Assembly (NCBI GenBank): GCA_023953905.1
Contig: JAMLJA010000005.1
Coordinates: 62,001-126,000, forward strand
Source of the DNA: Rhizobiaceae bacterium
GTDB lineage: Bacteria; Pseudomonadota; Alphaproteobacteria; Rhizobiales; Rhizobiaceae
Length of the DNA: 64,000 nucleotides
Reading direction: 5' to 3'
The notes beneath the pieces were generated by a model. It made no database searches. It worked only from the letters and a program-made list of their open reading frames with translations, and was not told where the DNA came from. Made by a program: the position numbers and the translations under genes. Below, piece by piece: positions 62,761 through 64,000 of the stretch (the stretch's first letter is position 1; each line of letters opens with the position of its first letter).

Positions 62761-64000
62761 TCACGACCTTGCAATGGCGTGGAAGAAGCCGCCGGTGACA
62801 TTGCCGCGAATGCCGCCGCCTGGTCCAAGCGGCCTGCCGAGGCCGTCCGACATCTCGAAGAAAGGCGTATCTTGGCCCGCCTCTGTAACACTTGCGTAGT
62901 GGAACTCATGACCCCTGATCGTATCTCCAGCGCCGCCCAGAATTCCGTTCGCGAGTAGCTTTGCCTGCCGATAGCCAAGGTTCATTTTGCGTTTGGCGAA
63001 ACTGGTTGAGTGACCGAGAAGTCCGAGCATCTCGTGACTATGGCCTTCCGCATCCTCGATCGATGCCCCCAGCGCCATATAGCCACCGCACTCGCCATGC
63101 ACAGGTTTGGTTTGCGCGAACCGTGTCGTCCCACGCCTGAAGTTGCGTGCATCCGCCAGCCTTGCGCCATGCAATTCCGGATAGCCGCCGGGTAGCCAGC
63201 AGACGTCACAATCCGGGGCAGGGGCCTCGTCCGCGAGCGGTGAGAAGAAATGGATTTCAGCCCCGCGCTTGCGCCATATCGACTGAAGATGCGGATAGAG
63301 GAACCCGAACGCCTCGTCATGTGCCAACGCGATACGCTGTCCAGGCGGATCGATCGCTTCGCTGGGGTTTTCGATAGTCGGCAGTCCGCAAAGAGGAACG
63401 CTGGCAGCGAGTATGCGGTCGATATCCAGGGACTGCTCCATGATATCGGCCAGCCTGTCAATGAAAGCGTCGAGCGCGGTATGTTCACGCGCCTGCACGA
63501 GACCCAGATGTCGTTCCGGCAGCGCCATGTCGGGATTGCGCATGATCGCGCCCAAGACGGGTAATCCTGCTGCCTCGATCGCATCGGCGCATTGCCTGAG
63601 ATGCCGCTCGCTGGCCACCTTGTTCAGTACCACGCCGGCTACCCGAACCTCGGGATCGTAGACGGCAAAACCCTTTGCGACGGCTGCGGCCGATCGCGAC
63701 TGCCCTGAAATGTCGAGCACAAGCACCGTTGGGAGACTAAACCGCGCGGCGAGATCGGAGGCTGCGCCGGAGCGCCCGCGACCGGCTTCGATGCCGTCGA
63801 ACAGGCCCATGGCGCTTTCCGCTATCAGTATATCGCAGTTTCGTGCCGCTTCAGCCGCCAGGAAACCCAGAAGATCCGGCGCCATTGCCCAGCTATCCAG
63901 ATTGACCCCAGCGTTTCCGGTCGCTGCCGCGTGAAATTCGGGATCTATATAGTCCGGTCCTGACTTCGCTCCGCCAGCCTTGATTCCCCGCCGAGCCAAC
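62761..64000 (-). CDS. cobB: Cobyrinate / hydrogenobyrinate a,c-diamide synthase (5'-truncated by window)
   Basis: C-terminal 412 residues; the first 25 or so, including the P-loop, lie beyond 64000. SGPDYIDPEFHAAATG is the conserved ATP-side motif after the P-loop, then VVLNKVAS, ALAHDEAFGFLYPHLQ, CWLPGGYPELHGARLA, and the amidotransferase nucleophile in KPVHGECGGYMALG. The enzyme amidates the a and c side chains using glutamine. Aerobic (CobB) versus anaerobic (CbiA) naming cannot be decided here; Rhizobiales normally use the aerobic route. First gene of the segment transcribed leftwards, coupled to cobS. Confidence 0.93.
   Translation of the reverse strand, partial: LARRGIKAGGAKSGPDYIDPEFHAAATGNAGVNLDSWAMAPDLLGFLAAEAARNCDILIAESAMGLFDGIEAGRGRSGAASDLAARFSLPTVLVLDISGQSRSAAAVAKGFAVYDPEVRVAGVVLNKVASERHLRQCADAIEAAGLPVLGAIMRNPDMALPERHLGLVQAREHTALDAFIDRLADIMEQSLDIDRILAASVPLCGLPTIENPSEAIDPPGQRIALAHDEAFGFLYPHLQSIWRKRGAEIHFFSPLADEAPAPDCDVCWLPGGYPELHGARLADARNFRRGTTRFAQTKPVHGECGGYMALGASIEDAEGHSHEMLGLLGHSTSFAKRKMNLGYRQAKLLANGILGGAGDTIRGHEFHYASVTEAGQDTPFFEMSDGLGRPLGPGGGIRGNVTGGFFHAIARS

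Noticed and set aside
1-64000. CRISPR array or insertion sequence
   Set aside because: No regularly spaced direct repeats, and no transposase gene or terminal inverted repeat pair was seen.

Overview
The window reads as a chromosomal segment of a high-GC alphaproteobacterium of the Hyphomicrobiales (Rhizobiales), most like the Mesorhizobium/Aminobacter/Phyllobacterium group. The evidence is family-specific: a BA14K-domain exported protein, an invasion-associated-locus-B protein, glmU-glmS followed by DUF502 and recG, sdhE-mfd, hom-glpX, a class I PHA synthase, and GAAC-N7-GAAC type SOS operators. The genus is inferred; no marker RNA gene other than tRNA-Glu is present.

Region 1 (1 to about 18.6 kb) is the right arm of a siphovirus-like prophage: a lambda G/GT-like tail chaperone with a programmed -1 frameshift site, a giant tape measure protein with an embedded transglycosylase domain, tail tip proteins, a dense host-recognition cassette of tail fibre and tail spike genes, then lysis genes (membrane-anchored GH104-type endolysin, overlapping inner and outer spanins, holin-like protein) and a late terminator. 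Two cargo genes lie on the opposite strand inside the tail operon. Head genes, integrase and left end are outside the window; the right edge lies in the gene-free stretch before tig.

Region 2 (19.1-41.5 kb) is core genome: tig, DUF72, uvrA and ssb with SOS-type boxes, an arsR autoregulatory unit with two tandem 16-bp operators, marC, an SDR, ccdA, glmU-glmS (UDP-GlcNAc supply), DUF502, DUF305, recG divergent from sdhE-mfd, and a BCCT transporter.

Region 3 (41.7-53.5 kb) holds an oligopeptide-type binding protein overlapped by a FrnE-like DsbA protein, ialB, tRNA-Glu(UUC), an M15-like lipoprotein, phaC, a small lipoprotein, and an amino-acid/carbon run (class I aminotransferase, hom, glpX, a stand-alone Lrp ligand domain).

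Region 4 (53.7-57.7 kb) is a four-gene set: circularly permuted ATP-grasp, alpha-E protein, transglutaminase-like protein and the proteasome-related peptidase Anbu. The association is known, but its substrate and biology are essentially undescribed, and it is the best candidate here for an exciting system.

Region 5 (57.8-64 kb) has glpR and glpK, each preceded by inverted repeats with related half-sites, a bidirectional terminator, a BA14K protein, and a leftward cobalamin operon cobB-cobS-cobT that runs off the window end.
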